64,000 nt of DNA from Psychrobacillus vulpis (GCF_006861825.1 NZ_VDGI01000004.1:108130-172129); one strand, 5' to 3'. Shown: positions 51,095 to 61,375, counted from the stretch's first letter. The notes: generated from the letters alone by a model not told the origin. Numbers and translations are program-made.

Positions 51095-52813
51095 TTATTT
51101 CTTCCTAAGAAGATTCCAAATTACAACTCCAATTAATAATACTTGCGGTATAATCGTTTCCCATGTCGGATAAAATCCAATTGAACTAATGACTGGGAAG
51201 CCATCCACTATATTCATTGGAAGTACACTTGTTAGTTGTAGAGTGTGAATACTTACACCAATTATTTTGAAGGCCAATAAATATATAAGTATTGTAGCTA
51301 CAATAAAGAATCGATGTATAGGTATTTTCCCACTTACTTTTATTAAAACAACTGCAAAAACAGCTAAAATGACTAATGCAATGAGGATACCTAAACTCAA
51401 TTCCAATGTTGACATTTTAGGAGCAATACCTGCGTAAAAAATAATCGTCTCTGCCCCTTCTCTAAATACAGAGAGAAAACTAACAAAAGCCATAGAGAGA
51501 ATACTACTTGTAGAAATAGCATGATTCATTTGATTTTGGATATATTTATTCCAAGCGTTTATGCTAGATTTATTATGTAACCAAACACCAACACCTATCA
51601 TTAGAACTGCTGCACCTAACCCAATATAACCTTCCATCATTTCTCTACTCGTTCCAGCCGAAATTGATTGAAGAACGGTAGAAAGAATAATGGCTACAGA
51701 AGCACTAACAACTAATCCTGCAAAAGCCCCAATGTAAATCCACTTTGTTTGATTTTCTTGGTTTGCTTTCTTTAAGAATGCAACCAAAGCAATAATAATA
51801 AGTAATGCTTCCAAACCTTCACGAAGAAGGATTAAGGCAGAATCCCAATACGTATAATTAGAAGTTGTTTGTATTAATTCTATTTCTTTAATAAATAAAC
51901 TGATAGAATCGGAGATCCTTTGATTATCAACCTTAGATTTTGAAAGCTCACTTACAAGCAGAGGAATATTGCTTTCTATTTTAGTATATAGGGAAGCATT
52001 TTTTGTCCGAATATCTCCTTCGACATTTGGCCAAATTTCAATAAACTCCACTAATTTTTGAGCTGCTGCATCATATTCTTCCTCATTAATAAGATCCTTA
52101 CTATCTTTAAGTAAACCTATTAAAGTAGCAGTTGAGTAATTACCAGTTGCGGCTTGGACTTTTTTCCCAGCAACAAAATCATCAATAGCACTTGTTAAAG
52201 TATTGAACTGACCTTGAAGTTGATCTATATCAAATTCGTCTTCCGCTAAAGTAATTCTCATAAATGCTACTTGAGTTTCTATTTTTCCGTAACTTGCAAT
52301 ATCCATCTCTCTAACAGGACGCTCGTTTTTTGTCCAAGAAGCTACGAATTTCGTATATTCCTGTAAGATAGCTGCTCGATCTTTTGTTATGATAACCTCA
52401 TTTAGATTATCTATAGCTGGTTGAATCTTCTTACCGAAATTCGTTCTTTCTGCTTTTTCATCTACAGGGTTTAGTTCTTTTTCAAGTGCTGCTAATCCTT
52501 TAGCAAGTTGTTGTAATCCTACGAGGCGATCTTCCGCATTTTCTGCTTCATAGGCAATAGTAAATGCACTATTTATTTGTTCTACTGTGTTACTGCTTTG
52601 CACATTCATCTCTGCCCATTGCTTTTCAAATAATTCTAATGCTTCCTTAGCATTTGCGTCATCATCTTTTTTTGAATCCATAATTGCATCGCCAATTGTT
52701 ATATACAGTTCACCAAAAGTAGTAGTAGCATGAACAGGTAATACAAATACTACAAAAAAGGTACAAACAACAAATACTATTAAAGATAATTTATGCTTTA
52801 AAAAGTGATTCAC
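51095..52813 (-). CDS. efeU: Ferrous/ferric iron permease EfeU (FTR1 family)
   Basis: 572 residues from GTG. A signal-type segment, a large extracytoplasmic region of about 320 residues, then the FTR1 domain of seven helices with the two REXXE iron motifs (REGLEALLII and REGAETIIFY). It carries iron across the membrane with EfeO and EfeB. The long N-terminal domain is common in bacilli. Its start overlaps the efeB end by 23 bases. Last gene of the efeOBU operon. Confidence 0.94.
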   Translation of the reverse strand: MNHFLKHKLSLIVFVVCTFFVVFVLPVHATTTFGELYITIGDAIMDSKKDDDANAKEALELFEKQWAEMNVQSSNTVEQINSAFTIAYEAENAEDRLVGLQQLAKGLAALEKELNPVDEKAERTNFGKKIQPAIDNLNEVIITKDRAAILQEYTKFVASWTKNERPVREMDIASYGKIETQVAFMRITLAEDEFDIDQLQGQFNTLTSAIDDFVAGKKVQAATGNYSTATLIGLLKDSKDLINEEEYDAAAQKLVEFIEIWPNVEGDIRTKNASLYTKIESNIPLLVSELSKSKVDNQRISDSISLFIKEIELIQTTSNYTYWDSALILLREGLEALLIIIALVAFLKKANQENQTKWIYIGAFAGLVVSASVAIILSTVLQSISAGTSREMMEGYIGLGAAVLMIGVGVWLHNKSSINAWNKYIQNQMNHAISTSSILSMAFVSFLSVFREGAETIIFYAGIAPKMSTLELSLGILIALVILAVFAVVLIKVSGKIPIHRFFIVATILIYLLAFKIIGVSIHTLQLTSVLPMNIVDGFPVISSIGFYPTWETIIPQVLLIGVVIWNLLRKK

Positions 52814-54065
52814 CTACAAAACTCCCCTTTTGAATTCCAGGGAAACAAGCGAAAGTTGCACTGCCTCGATGGGTAATGTATTCATTTAATTTATCTATAC
52901 GACCTAAGCTGTTTTGAATATTGATGAATTGCTTTGGATGTTTTTGAAAGGAAATAAATAATAGTCCCGCATCAAATACTCCTGTCTTTGGATCCATTCC
53001 ACTAGAATAAGAGAATGATCTCCTTAAAATACGATCATCTACTAGTTTAGCTAAATGTACATGGGAAGTTGTTGGGATGATTGGATTTCCACTCGAATCT
53101 TTTCTAGCAAGCTCCATATCTTCAAATTCTCCTGTTTTCCCTATCGGAGCTCCGCTATCACGATGACGTCCAAAAGTTGCCTCTTGTTCACCTAATGCTG
53201 TACGATCCCAAGTTTCTAAGTGCATTTGTATTCTCCTGGCCACAAGATAGGTACCCCCTGTCATCCAAGGAACAGATTCATTTGACTGAACCCAAACAAC
53301 ATCATTCATTTCTTTCGTATCATTCACGTTTGGATTTCCAGTTCCATCTTTAAAAGCAAACAAATTTCTCGGCGTTTGTTTTTTATTTTTTTCTACTGGA
53401 ATTGAGTTAAAACCAGCTTGAGTCCATTTTAAGATTACTTTTCCTGAAGCAGAGCGAATAAGATTTCGAACAGCATGAAAAGCAACTTGTGGATCATCCG
53501 CACATGCTTGTATACACAAATCCCCTGAAGAATAACTTTCGTCTAACTGATCTTTTGGGAAATGAGGTAATGCTTCTAACTCTGTCGGTTTAAGGTGTCC
53601 TAATCCTAGTTTAGATTTCTCAAAAAGAGTCGGACCGACCCCGAAAGTAATCGTTAAATTAGAAGCGGAAAGACCAACTGCCTCCCCAGTGTCTTGTGCT
53701 GCAACATAAGAATTGGTAGTTGGTTCTGCAATCTCTTCCCCATTCATCATTCGAACTGCTAATGGCGTCCACATTTCGAATAAATCTTTTAACTCTTCTT
53801 TTGAAGTAACAATAACATTCAAAGAAGCAAAATAAATATGTTTTTGAACATTTGTAACAATACCAGACTGATGACTCCCGTAAAATGGAACTTTTTCAGT
53901 AGCAGTCATATTGTCATCAACGATGGAATAACCAAACGAATTCGCTACAGATCCAAATCCAGTTGCACCGATTAATACCCCTGCAGTTCCCGCTCCGGTT
54001 AATTTAAGCATTTGTCTTCTATTCATCTTGTTCTTTAAAAGATTGTCTGATTGCTTGGTGTTCAT
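52791..54065 (-). CDS. efeB: DyP-type heme peroxidase EfeB
   Basis: 424 residues with a twin-arginine signal (NRRQMLKLTGAGTAGVLIGA). DyP motifs: FAFKDGTGNPNV (catalytic Asp), heme-ligand His region GRHRDSGAPIGK and HVHLAKLVDDRILRRSFSYS. It is exported folded by Tat and oxidises Fe(II) or handles heme in the efe system. It starts 5 bases after efeO. Confidence 0.94.
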   Translation of the reverse strand: MNTKQSDNLLKNKMNRRQMLKLTGAGTAGVLIGATGFGSVANSFGYSIVDDNMTATEKVPFYGSHQSGIVTNVQKHIYFASLNVIVTSKEELKDLFEMWTPLAVRMMNGEEIAEPTTNSYVAAQDTGEAVGLSASNLTITFGVGPTLFEKSKLGLGHLKPTELEALPHFPKDQLDESYSSGDLCIQACADDPQVAFHAVRNLIRSASGKVILKWTQAGFNSIPVEKNKKQTPRNLFAFKDGTGNPNVNDTKEMNDVVWVQSNESVPWMTGGTYLVARRIQMHLETWDRTALGEQEATFGRHRDSGAPIGKTGEFEDMELARKDSSGNPIIPTTSHVHLAKLVDDRILRRSFSYSSGMDPKTGVFDAGLLFISFQKHPKQFINIQNSLGRIDKLNEYITHRGSATFACFPGIQKGSFVGESLFKA

Positions 54066-54070
54066 CTAGT

Positions 54071-54922
54071 TCACTCCATAATGATTCCCATTTGACTTAA
54101 TGGTTCACCTAATTGATTTACCGCCTCAGAAAGTGTTTTTGTATCTTCATTTGTTAGTTCTTCATAAGAAACATATACACCATTTCCGTCTTCATATTTT
54201 GCTAATAAACTATTAATATTTTTGAATTTTTGTTCTAATTCTCCTACTAAATTTGCATCTTTTTCTTTTATTCTATCCTTTAAAATGATAAATATTTTTT
54301 CTGCACCTTCAATATTTGCTTTAAAATCATACAAATCTGTATGTGAAAAAATTTCTTCCTCACCAGAAATCTTTGAAGTTGATACTTCATTTAATAAATC
54401 AACTGCGCCAGTAATCATTAAATCTGGAGTTACATCAACCGTTTCTACTCTCGCACGAAGCTCTTTTGCATCTTTTAGTAATTGATCTGCAGTATTCTCG
54501 TAGCCTTCTGTTGTGTTTTCTACCCACAGACCGTATTCAATCTTATGGTATCCTGTCCATTCAGCTTCCGTTTTTCCTTCATCCTTTAAATCTGCTAGTC
54601 TAGCATCTATACGTGGATCTAAATCTCCGAAACTTTCAGCAATAGGTTCTGAACGTTCAAAATACATACGTGCATTTGGGTATATTTCTTTTGCCTTTTC
54701 TATCTCTCCTGCTTTTACTGCTACAACAAACTTTTCTGTCTCCGTTACAAATTGATCCATTTGATCAATTGCAAATGATTTATATTCTTCTAGCTCTTTA
54801 CTTAATTCCACTGTTTGCTCTGTTGTATTCTTTTCCTCTACAACTTTTTCATTTGTGTTTCCGCAGCCAGTAAGTAATATACCAGTTGCAAATAGTGAAG
54901 AGATGAATGCTGATTTTTTCAC
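54071..54922 (-). CDS. efeO: Iron-binding lipoprotein EfeO
   Basis: 283 residues. Lipobox ILLTGC, then the M75 imelysin-like domain with the HxxE motif in YHKIEYGLW. The N-terminal cupredoxin domain of some EfeO proteins is absent. It binds iron at the outer face and passes it to EfeU. It is the first gene of efeOBU and is preceded by a Fur box. Confidence 0.93.
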   Translation of the reverse strand: MKKSAFISSLFATGILLTGCGNTNEKVVEEKNTTEQTVELSKELEEYKSFAIDQMDQFVTETEKFVVAVKAGEIEKAKEIYPNARMYFERSEPIAESFGDLDPRIDARLADLKDEGKTEAEWTGYHKIEYGLWVENTTEGYENTADQLLKDAKELRARVETVDVTPDLMITGAVDLLNEVSTSKISGEEEIFSHTDLYDFKANIEGAEKIFIILKDRIKEKDANLVGELEQKFKNINSLLAKYEDGNGVYVSYEELTNEDTKTLSEAVNQLGEPLSQMGIIME

Positions 54923-54960
54923 TTTTTATCCTTCTTCCTTTTTATGTATCTATTTAGTAA

Positions 54961-54975
54961 TGATAATCATTTTCA
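54961..54975 (-). promoter_or_regulatory. Fur box of the efeOBU operon
   Basis: Read on the minus strand, TGAAAATGATTATCA matches the 7-1-7 consensus TGATAATNATTATCA with one mismatch, 39 bases upstream of the efeO ATG. Iron-replete Fur would repress the operon. Confidence 0.85.
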
Positions 54976-55060
54976 ACGAAAAGTCAATGAAGAACATTTG
55001 TTTTAATTTCAAATAAATGTATAGATCACCACACTCAATAAACAGTACAACAGAGCATAA

Positions 55061-55096
55061 AAAAATGGTTTTAGCGATATAGCTAAAACCATTTTT
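55061..55096 (-). terminator. Terminator of the diguanylate cyclase gene
   Basis: AAAAATGGTTTTAGC / GCTAAAACCATTTTT, 5 bases after the stop. Confidence 0.85.
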
Positions 55097-55100
55097 GAAA

Positions 55101-56645
55101 TCAGTTTGAAATGACCGTTTTATTTCGTCCTTCTGATTTCGCTTTATATAATGCATCATCCACACGATGCATAAAATCGCTAACATTTTCATTATTTGAT
55201 TTGTATTCTCCTACTCCTGAAGAAATAGTAATTTTCTTATTCGTAGGTGGAATACTCATTTCTATTTCATTTCTTAACTTTTCTGCCAGATTGTATGCGT
55301 CTTGAATAGAACAATGTGGTAAGACTATGATAAACTCTTCGCCACCTAGCCTTATACATACATCTGTTTCTCTAGAAATGAAAAGCATCTTATGAGCTAA
55401 AAACTTTAACACTTCATCTCCAGCATTATGTCCAAACTCATCATTAACTTTTTTAAAATGATCGATATCAATCATAATCATTGAAAATAATGTTTGATGC
55501 TCTAGTAAATCAGAAAATAAAAACTCTGAATATCTTCTATTCCGAATACCTGTTAACGGGTCTGTTAACGACTGATGTTTAAAATCTGCAACTGTTTCTT
55601 CTTGTGTTTTCCGGTAATTTTCAATTGTTTCAGTAAGTTGTTTCGCTTCAAAATACCATGTCGAAATTCCAATAGTTTCAATAGTTGTACTTTCTTTTGG
55701 TAAATTCATCGTAAATAACGCTAGTTTTTTTAAAGGTGATGCAAGTTTTTCAGACAAAAGTAATGCCAATAAGAAAAATATTAAAAGAAATGGTAAAGAG
55801 TAAATAAACATTTTCAGCATTATCCCATCTAAAGGATATAAACTACTTTTATATGGAGTTTGGGAAACTACCCCCCACTCACTTGCCGGGATGAAAGTGA
55901 ATCCAGATAAAAAGTGCTCACCCTTTGAATTCATAACCTCCTGTGATCCACTTTTTTGCTTTATAATATTTTGAACCACTTTGTTTTCTTTAACACTTTC
56001 TCCTATCCTTTTTATATCTGGATGATAAATTAGTGTCCCATTTTTATCTACGACATACACATATGACCCATCTCCACTAAAATGCTCTGCTAAAATATTT
56101 TGTATAAAATTATCTTCTTGTAAATATATGGTTCCATTTAGCATCCCAAGATACTCATTAGTACTGCTAGATAAAGGTGTTGAAACAAGTATTAAAAAAC
56201 GTCCAGTTACTGCTGTATAAGGGCTAGAAATAATACTTTCTTTTTTACTGATAGCTTCTAAAACTCCTGGAGATTCTATTTTATTGCCCGCAATACCAAT
56301 GTTTGGTGAAGTAGCGATTGCCACACCGTCGCTTCCAATTACGGAAAGAGAATTGAAATTTTTACTGCTGACTAACAATTGATCCAATATTTTTGTAAGT
56401 TGAGCTGGATCATTCATATTCGCAATAACATCTAATTTTCTTGCTTCTAAATTTGCTTTCATTCCCTCAAAAACTTCTTCTGACATTTGAGCTAATTTTA
56501 AAGAGTATACCTCATTTTGCTCCAAAGAATTTTCTATTAAGCTTTTCTTCGTCACGATATAACTTGAAAATAAGGAGCTACTTAAAATGGCAATCATCGT
56601 AAATGTAATAAGAGTCAATATCCAAAATCTGAGTGTTTTCTTCAT
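55101..56645 (-). CDS. Membrane diguanylate cyclase with dCache sensor
   Basis: 514 residues from ATG 56645 (TTGGAGG upstream). TM1 near 8-30, an extracellular dCache domain (about 40-270, LLVSSKNFNSLSVIGSDGVA, YVYVVDKNGTLIYHPD), TM2 near 277-300, a linker, then GGDEF from about 345: LTDPLTGIRNRRYSEF, MIDIDHFKKVNDEFGHNAGD and the active loop RLGGEEF. It makes c-di-GMP in response to an outside signal, probably a small metabolite. No EAL domain. Monocistronic. Confidence 0.93.
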   Translation of the reverse strand: MKKTLRFWILTLITFTMIAILSSSLFSSYIVTKKSLIENSLEQNEVYSLKLAQMSEEVFEGMKANLEARKLDVIANMNDPAQLTKILDQLLVSSKNFNSLSVIGSDGVAIATSPNIGIAGNKIESPGVLEAISKKESIISSPYTAVTGRFLILVSTPLSSSTNEYLGMLNGTIYLQEDNFIQNILAEHFSGDGSYVYVVDKNGTLIYHPDIKRIGESVKENKVVQNIIKQKSGSQEVMNSKGEHFLSGFTFIPASEWGVVSQTPYKSSLYPLDGIMLKMFIYSLPFLLIFFLLALLLSEKLASPLKKLALFTMNLPKESTTIETIGISTWYFEAKQLTETIENYRKTQEETVADFKHQSLTDPLTGIRNRRYSEFLFSDLLEHQTLFSMIMIDIDHFKKVNDEFGHNAGDEVLKFLAHKMLFISRETDVCIRLGGEEFIIVLPHCSIQDAYNLAEKLRNEIEMSIPPTNKKITISSGVGEYKSNNENVSDFMHRVDDALYKAKSEGRNKTVISN

Positions 56646-56747
56646 TGTTCCTCCAAATAATAGCATATTATGCCATTATATCACTTTGTATATCAATTGA
56701 ACTATAATTCTAATATAATTCCTTTACATATTTCTATAATAAAAAAA

Positions 56748-56781
56748 GCATTCATTAAGTAGATTTCACTTAATGAATGCT
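56748..56781 (-). terminator. Terminator of the liv operon
   Basis: AGCATTCATTAAGT / ACTTAATGAATGCT downstream of livF with an A-run on the plus strand. Confidence 0.85.
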
Positions 56782-56794
56782 CGCCTATTTATGT

Positions 56795-57508
56795 TTAATG
56801 TCCTCCTAGATACGCCTGCCTTACCTCTTCACTTGTCTGTAATTCATGGGCAGATCCAGAGAGTACTACTTTTCCAGTTTCAATAACATAGCCACGATTT
56901 GCTACTGATAACGCCATGTTTGCATTCTGTTCAACCAACAAAATAGTTGTACCTTCACGATTAATGTCCCCTATAACGTCAAAAATCGTTTTAACCATTA
57001 ATGGAGCTAATCCCATAGATGGCTCATCTAATAATAGCAACTTAGGTTTAGCCATAATTGCTCGACCCATTGCGAGCATTTGTTGCTCCCCACCCGAAAG
57101 AGTACCAGAAAGCTGCTTTTTACGTTCTAATAATCTAGGAAAGATTTCATACACTTTTTGCATATCTGCATGAATCCCAGCTTTATCTTTTCGTAGAAAC
57201 GCACCAAGTTCTAAATTTTCTTCCACTGTTAAGTTAGCAAATACTCTTCGTCCTTCAGGTACATGTGAAATACCAGCTTTCACAATTGATTGTGCTTGTT
57301 TTCCAGCAATCGAGCTATTCAAAAAGTCAATCTTCCCATTTTTAGGCTTTAGTAAACCAGAGAGCGTTTTTAATAAAGTACTCTTCCCAGCACCGTTTGC
57401 ACCAATTAGAGTTACAATTTCCCCCTCATTTACTTCAATTGTAACATTTCTAAGTGCTTGTATATTTCCATAAAATACATCTATGTTATCCACTTTAAGC
57501 ATTGACAT
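56795..57508 (-). CDS. livF: Branched-chain amino acid ABC transporter ATPase LivF
   Basis: 237 residues: Walker A GANGAGKSTLL, signature LSGGEQQMLAMGRAIM, Walker B KLLLLDEPSMGLAP and switch VEQNANMALS, typical for LivF. Start overlaps the livG end by 14 bases. Powers uptake of Leu/Ile/Val. Confidence 0.96.
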   Translation of the reverse strand: MSMLKVDNIDVFYGNIQALRNVTIEVNEGEIVTLIGANGAGKSTLLKTLSGLLKPKNGKIDFLNSSIAGKQAQSIVKAGISHVPEGRRVFANLTVEENLELGAFLRKDKAGIHADMQKVYEIFPRLLERKKQLSGTLSGGEQQMLAMGRAIMAKPKLLLLDEPSMGLAPLMVKTIFDVIGDINREGTTILLVEQNANMALSVANRGYVIETGKVVLSGSAHELQTSEEVRQAYLGGH

Positions 57509-58283
57509 CGTGAACTTCCTCCCCTAAATAAGCCTCAATAACCTTAGGATGGTTACGAATCTCTTCTGGTGATCCTTCCGCAAGAAGTTGACCATGATCA
57601 AGCACATAAATTCTTTCACAAACTCCCATTACTAAGTTCATATCGTGTTCTATAAGCAAAATTGTTAAATCGAATTTATTTCGAATAAATGCGATTAAAT
57701 CCATTAAGTCCTTTGTCTCTTGAGGGTTCATACCTGCTGCTGGTTCATCTAAAAGTAGAAGTTTAGGACCTGCTGCTAAAGCACGAGCAATTTCCAGTCT
57801 ACGCTGTTGACCATATGGTAAATTTTTAGCTAATTCATCTTTATAAATATCCAATTTGAATATTTTTAAGAATTCAATTGATTTTTGTTCCATCTCTTGT
57901 TCGCCTTTAAAATGAGATGGTAAACGTAATACAGAACTCATAATAGAGTGTTTAGCAAGTGAATGATAGGCTACTTTTACATTATCTAAAACAGAAAGTT
58001 CGTTAAATAGTCGTATGTTTTGGAAAGTTCGACTAATTCCTTTTCTTGTTACTTTGAAAGGTTGTAAACCGTTTATTCGCTCACCATTAAATAGAATGTC
58101 TCCTTCTGTAGGAACGTACACTCCTGTTAATAAGTTAAAACTAGTTGTCTTCCCTGCTCCGTTAGGACCTATTAATCCAACTAATTCTCCTTTATTTAAT
58201 ACTAGATTTAAATTAGATACTGCTTTTAAACCACCAAACTGTATTCCAGCATTCTTTACTTCCAACAACGGTTTATTTTCCAT
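57495..58283 (-). CDS. livG: Branched-chain amino acid ABC transporter ATPase LivG
   Basis: 262 residues: Walker A GPNGAGKTTSFNLLTGVY, signature LPYGQQRRLEIARALA, Walker B KLLLLDEPAAGMNPQE, switch IEHDMNLVM, and the LivG-type SRTFQNIRLFNELSVLDNV. Overlaps livM by 11 bases. Confidence 0.96.
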   Translation of the reverse strand: MENKPLLEVKNAGIQFGGLKAVSNLNLVLNKGELVGLIGPNGAGKTTSFNLLTGVYVPTEGDILFNGERINGLQPFKVTRKGISRTFQNIRLFNELSVLDNVKVAYHSLAKHSIMSSVLRLPSHFKGEQEMEQKSIEFLKIFKLDIYKDELAKNLPYGQQRRLEIARALAAGPKLLLLDEPAAGMNPQETKDLMDLIAFIRNKFDLTILLIEHDMNLVMGVCERIYVLDHGQLLAEGSPEEIRNHPKVIEAYLGEEVHDVNA

Positions 58284-59223
58284 GTTGTCCGCCTCCTTTT
58301 GGAGTTCTCCAAAGCTTGAAATAATCCGTAATTTCCATCGTACCCATTAATCCTTTCGGACGATATAGCATTACTAAAATTAATACAAGACTATAAATAA
58401 TCATTCGAGTTTCTGGATAACCTTGAAGGTATGTCGAAACTACAGTTAATAATATTGCTGAAAGTACAGCTCCTGAAAGACTACCTAGTCCCCCAAGAAC
58501 TACAAATATTAAAATATCAAATGACTTTAAAAACCCAAATTGACTAGGCTGAATGATATAGAAATTATGAGAGTATAATGCTCCTGCAACTCCAGCAAAG
58601 AAAGAACCAATTGCAAATGCTATTACTTTATAATAAGTAGTATTAATACCCATCGCATCAGCTGCAATTTCATTTTCTCTAACGGAGATCGAAGCAATAC
58701 CATGTCTAGAATTTGTAAAGTTTACGATTACTATAAGAGTAATAACTAAGCAGACAAATGCATAAGTCCAAGTTGTTAAATGAGACACTTGCATACCTGC
58801 TGCACCACCGACAGCATCAATGTTTAAGAACACAATTCGAATAATTTCTGCAAATCCTAACGTAGCAATTGCTAAATAATCCCCTTTTAATCGTAAACTT
58901 GGGATACCAACAATTAACCCAGCCAATGCAGCAACAATTCCACCTACTAAAATAGCTACTATAAATGGAAGATGTAATTTCATCGTGAGTATTGCAGAAA
59001 TATAAGCTCCTACCGCTAAAAAACCAGCATGACCTATAGAAAACTGTCCAGTAATTCCGATTACTAAATGTAGGCTGACCGCTAAAATTATGTTAATGGC
59101 AATAAATATAAGTGTATTAGAATAGAATTGATTCATCATTCCATTAGAAATGAGAAGCTGAACAACTGCGTATACTACTACTGCCGCTATCATAAATGGC
59201 CAAAACTGTTTTGACTTTTTCAT
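58273..59223 (-). CDS. livM: Branched-chain amino acid permease LivM
   Basis: 316 residues from ATG 59223 (TAGGTGG upstream; an ATG 42 bases earlier overlaps livH and is less likely). Around nine hydrophobic segments with the BPD_transp_2 pattern GQFSIGHAGFLAVGAYISAI, GDYLAIATLGFAEIIRIVF and VFGGLGS-type FVVLGGLGSLSGAV. Confidence 0.95.
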   Translation of the reverse strand: MKKSKQFWPFMIAAVVVYAVVQLLISNGMMNQFYSNTLIFIAINIILAVSLHLVIGITGQFSIGHAGFLAVGAYISAILTMKLHLPFIVAILVGGIVAALAGLIVGIPSLRLKGDYLAIATLGFAEIIRIVFLNIDAVGGAAGMQVSHLTTWTYAFVCLVITLIVIVNFTNSRHGIASISVRENEIAADAMGINTTYYKVIAFAIGSFFAGVAGALYSHNFYIIQPSQFGFLKSFDILIFVVLGGLGSLSGAVLSAILLTVVSTYLQGYPETRMIIYSLVLILVMLYRPKGLMGTMEITDYFKLWRTPKGGGQHGK

Positions 59224-59236
59224 AATTATGTACCAC

Positions 59237-60112
59237 CTACACTTTCTCTCGTGTATTTTTTCCAAAGATTCCAGATGGTCTAAAAATCAGAATTAATATA
59301 AGAATGATAAATGCTGCAGCATCTCTCCATAATGAGAACCCTAAAGCACTAACAATCGTTTCAACAACTCCGAGTACTAAACCACCAACCATTGCACCAG
59401 GAATTATTCCAATACCTCCAAGAACCGCAGCAACAAACGCCTTTACTCCTGGAATAACACCCATTAGTGGATCGATCTTTGTATAATACACACCGAAGAT
59501 AACACCTGCTGCTCCAGCTAAAGCAGAACCAATTGCAAAAGTTGCAGAAATTGTATTGTCTACATTAATACCCATTAATTTTGCCGCTTCTGTATCATGA
59601 GAAACTGCGCGCATCGCTTTTCCAGTTTTCGTTTTGTGAACGATAAACTGCAATAAGATCATTAATACAATAGAAACGGAAAGAATCAGAATAGATTGGC
59701 TGCTAATTTGAGCTCCAAATATTTCAAATGAACGGTTTGAAAATACATCCGGGTAAGCTTCAGGTTGAGCTCCTCTAATATATATAACACCATACTCTAT
59801 CAGTAGAGATACCCCGATTGCTGTAATAAGCGCTGCAATTCTTGTTGCATTTCTTAGACGTTTATATGCAATACGTTCAATAATTACACCAAATAGCGCA
59901 CATGCTGTCATTGATATAATAAGCGCTGGGAAAAATCCTAAACCAAATACAGTAATAGAATAAAATCCAATGAAGGAACCTACCATAAATACATCGCCAT
60001 GAGCAAAGTTTATCAGTTTTATAATTCCATAAACCATCGTGTAGCCGAGGGCTATTAATGCATATATACTTCCGAGTGAAATACCGTTAATTAATTGTTG
60101 TATCCATTCCAT
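59237..60112 (-). CDS. livH: Branched-chain amino acid permease LivH
   Basis: 291 residues with about eight hydrophobic segments: LINGISLGSIYALIALGYTM, GIIKLINFAHGDVFMVGSF, AAVLGGIGIIPGAMVGGLVL. It forms the channel with LivM. Confidence 0.95.
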   Translation of the reverse strand: MEWIQQLINGISLGSIYALIALGYTMVYGIIKLINFAHGDVFMVGSFIGFYSITVFGLGFFPALIISMTACALFGVIIERIAYKRLRNATRIAALITAIGVSLLIEYGVIYIRGAQPEAYPDVFSNRSFEIFGAQISSQSILILSVSIVLMILLQFIVHKTKTGKAMRAVSHDTEAAKLMGINVDNTISATFAIGSALAGAAGVIFGVYYTKIDPLMGVIPGVKAFVAAVLGGIGIIPGAMVGGLVLGVVETIVSALGFSLWRDAAAFIILILILIFRPSGIFGKNTREKV

Positions 60113-60161
60113 GAAGTTTCACTCCTTAAGTTAAAATTACAACTAGTTTGGAAATAGAAAA

Positions 60162-60181
60162 GGAGGGATATCAATCCCCCC
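60162..60181 (-). terminator. Possible attenuating hairpin between livJ and livH
   Basis: GGAGGGAT / ATCCCCCC pairs and is followed on the minus strand by TTTTC. A weak terminator here would give more binding protein than permease, a common arrangement; this role is inferred. Confidence 0.45.
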
Positions 60182-60199
60182 ATATTTTACGAGTTAATA

Positions 60200-61375
60200 T
60201 TAAGGATTAACTTTCGTTTTAAATACTTGCTCACCATTAACGAATTCGATAATAGTAGCAGATTTAATAGGATGATGAAATTCATCAACAGAGTATAATC
60301 CAGTAACTAGTTCTAAATTATCAGTAGCTTCAATAGCTTCTTTAATTTTTGTTCCATCTAATGATTTAGCTCTTTCAATTGCATCTTTCAATAAATAAAC
60401 TGAATCGTATCCAAGTGCATGGAATGAGTTAGGTGCTTTACCATACTTTTCAGTAAACTTGTCAGCAAATTCTTTCGCTTTACCATCTGGATCTTCTGCT
60501 GAATACGCAGTAATGATAAATGTATTATTTAATGCATCTGCTCCTGCTAAGTCAACGATTGTTGGAGAATCCCAACCATCAGCACCCATTAATGGAACAT
60601 CTATTCCTAATTCACGAGCTTGCTTTACAATTAATCCAACTTCTTCATAATATCCTGGAATAAAAACAAAATCTGGATTTGACCCTTTAATACGAGTTAG
60701 TGTAGAACGGAAATCAGTATCTTTTGCCACATATGATTCTTCAGCAACAATCTTGCCCCCTGCTGCTTCAAAGTCTTTAATGAAAGATGCTGCAAGACCT
60801 TTCGCATAATCACTCGCATTGTCTGCATAAACTGCTGCAGTTTTAACCTTTAATTCGTTTGCAGCAAAGTTTGCTGCTACAGTACCTTGGAATGGATCGA
60901 TAAATGCCGTACGGAATGTAAATGGATTTACTTTTCCGTTATCTGCAACTGTAACTGTTGTACTAGTCCCAGAAGGTGAAATCATTGGCGTTTTTGTATC
61001 TGTTGCAATTTGTACTTGAGCAACTGAGTTACCACTTGTTGCAGCCCCGATGATAGCAGTAACTTTATCTTGGCTTGTTAATTTTATTGCAGCATTCGTT
61101 GCTTCTGCTGCATCGGATTTATTATCTACTTTAATAAGTTCGATTTGTTTCCCGTCAATACCACCAGCAGCATTGATTTCCTCTACAGCTAATACAATAG
61201 CATCCGCTTCAGATGAACCATAAGATGCAACAGCACCTGAAAGTTCTAAGTTGGCACCAATTTTTATAGTGTCTCCTCCTGAACTAGATCCCTCTTCTCC
61301 CCCTGAACATCCTGCAAGTACTCCAACTAACAGCGAACTTGCTAGGAATAGTGAAGCAAATTTTTTTGTCTTCAT
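60200..61375 (-). CDS. livJ: Branched-chain amino acid-binding lipoprotein LivJ/K
   Basis: 391 residues. Lipobox VLAGC near residue 22, then a type 1 periplasmic-binding fold: IKIGANLELSGAVASYGSSE, GAATSGNSVAQVQIA, MISPSGTSTTVT and NSFHALGYDSVYLLKDAI. It captures branched-chain (or similar) amino acids outside the membrane for LivHMGF. First gene of the operon. GGGGG precedes the ATG. Confidence 0.95.
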   Translation of the reverse strand: MKTKKFASLFLASSLLVGVLAGCSGGEEGSSSGGDTIKIGANLELSGAVASYGSSEADAIVLAVEEINAAGGIDGKQIELIKVDNKSDAAEATNAAIKLTSQDKVTAIIGAATSGNSVAQVQIATDTKTPMISPSGTSTTVTVADNGKVNPFTFRTAFIDPFQGTVAANFAANELKVKTAAVYADNASDYAKGLAASFIKDFEAAGGKIVAEESYVAKDTDFRSTLTRIKGSNPDFVFIPGYYEEVGLIVKQARELGIDVPLMGADGWDSPTIVDLAGADALNNTFIITAYSAEDPDGKAKEFADKFTEKYGKAPNSFHALGYDSVYLLKDAIERAKSLDGTKIKEAIEATDNLELVTGLYSVDEFHHPIKSATIIEFVNGEQVFKTKVNP

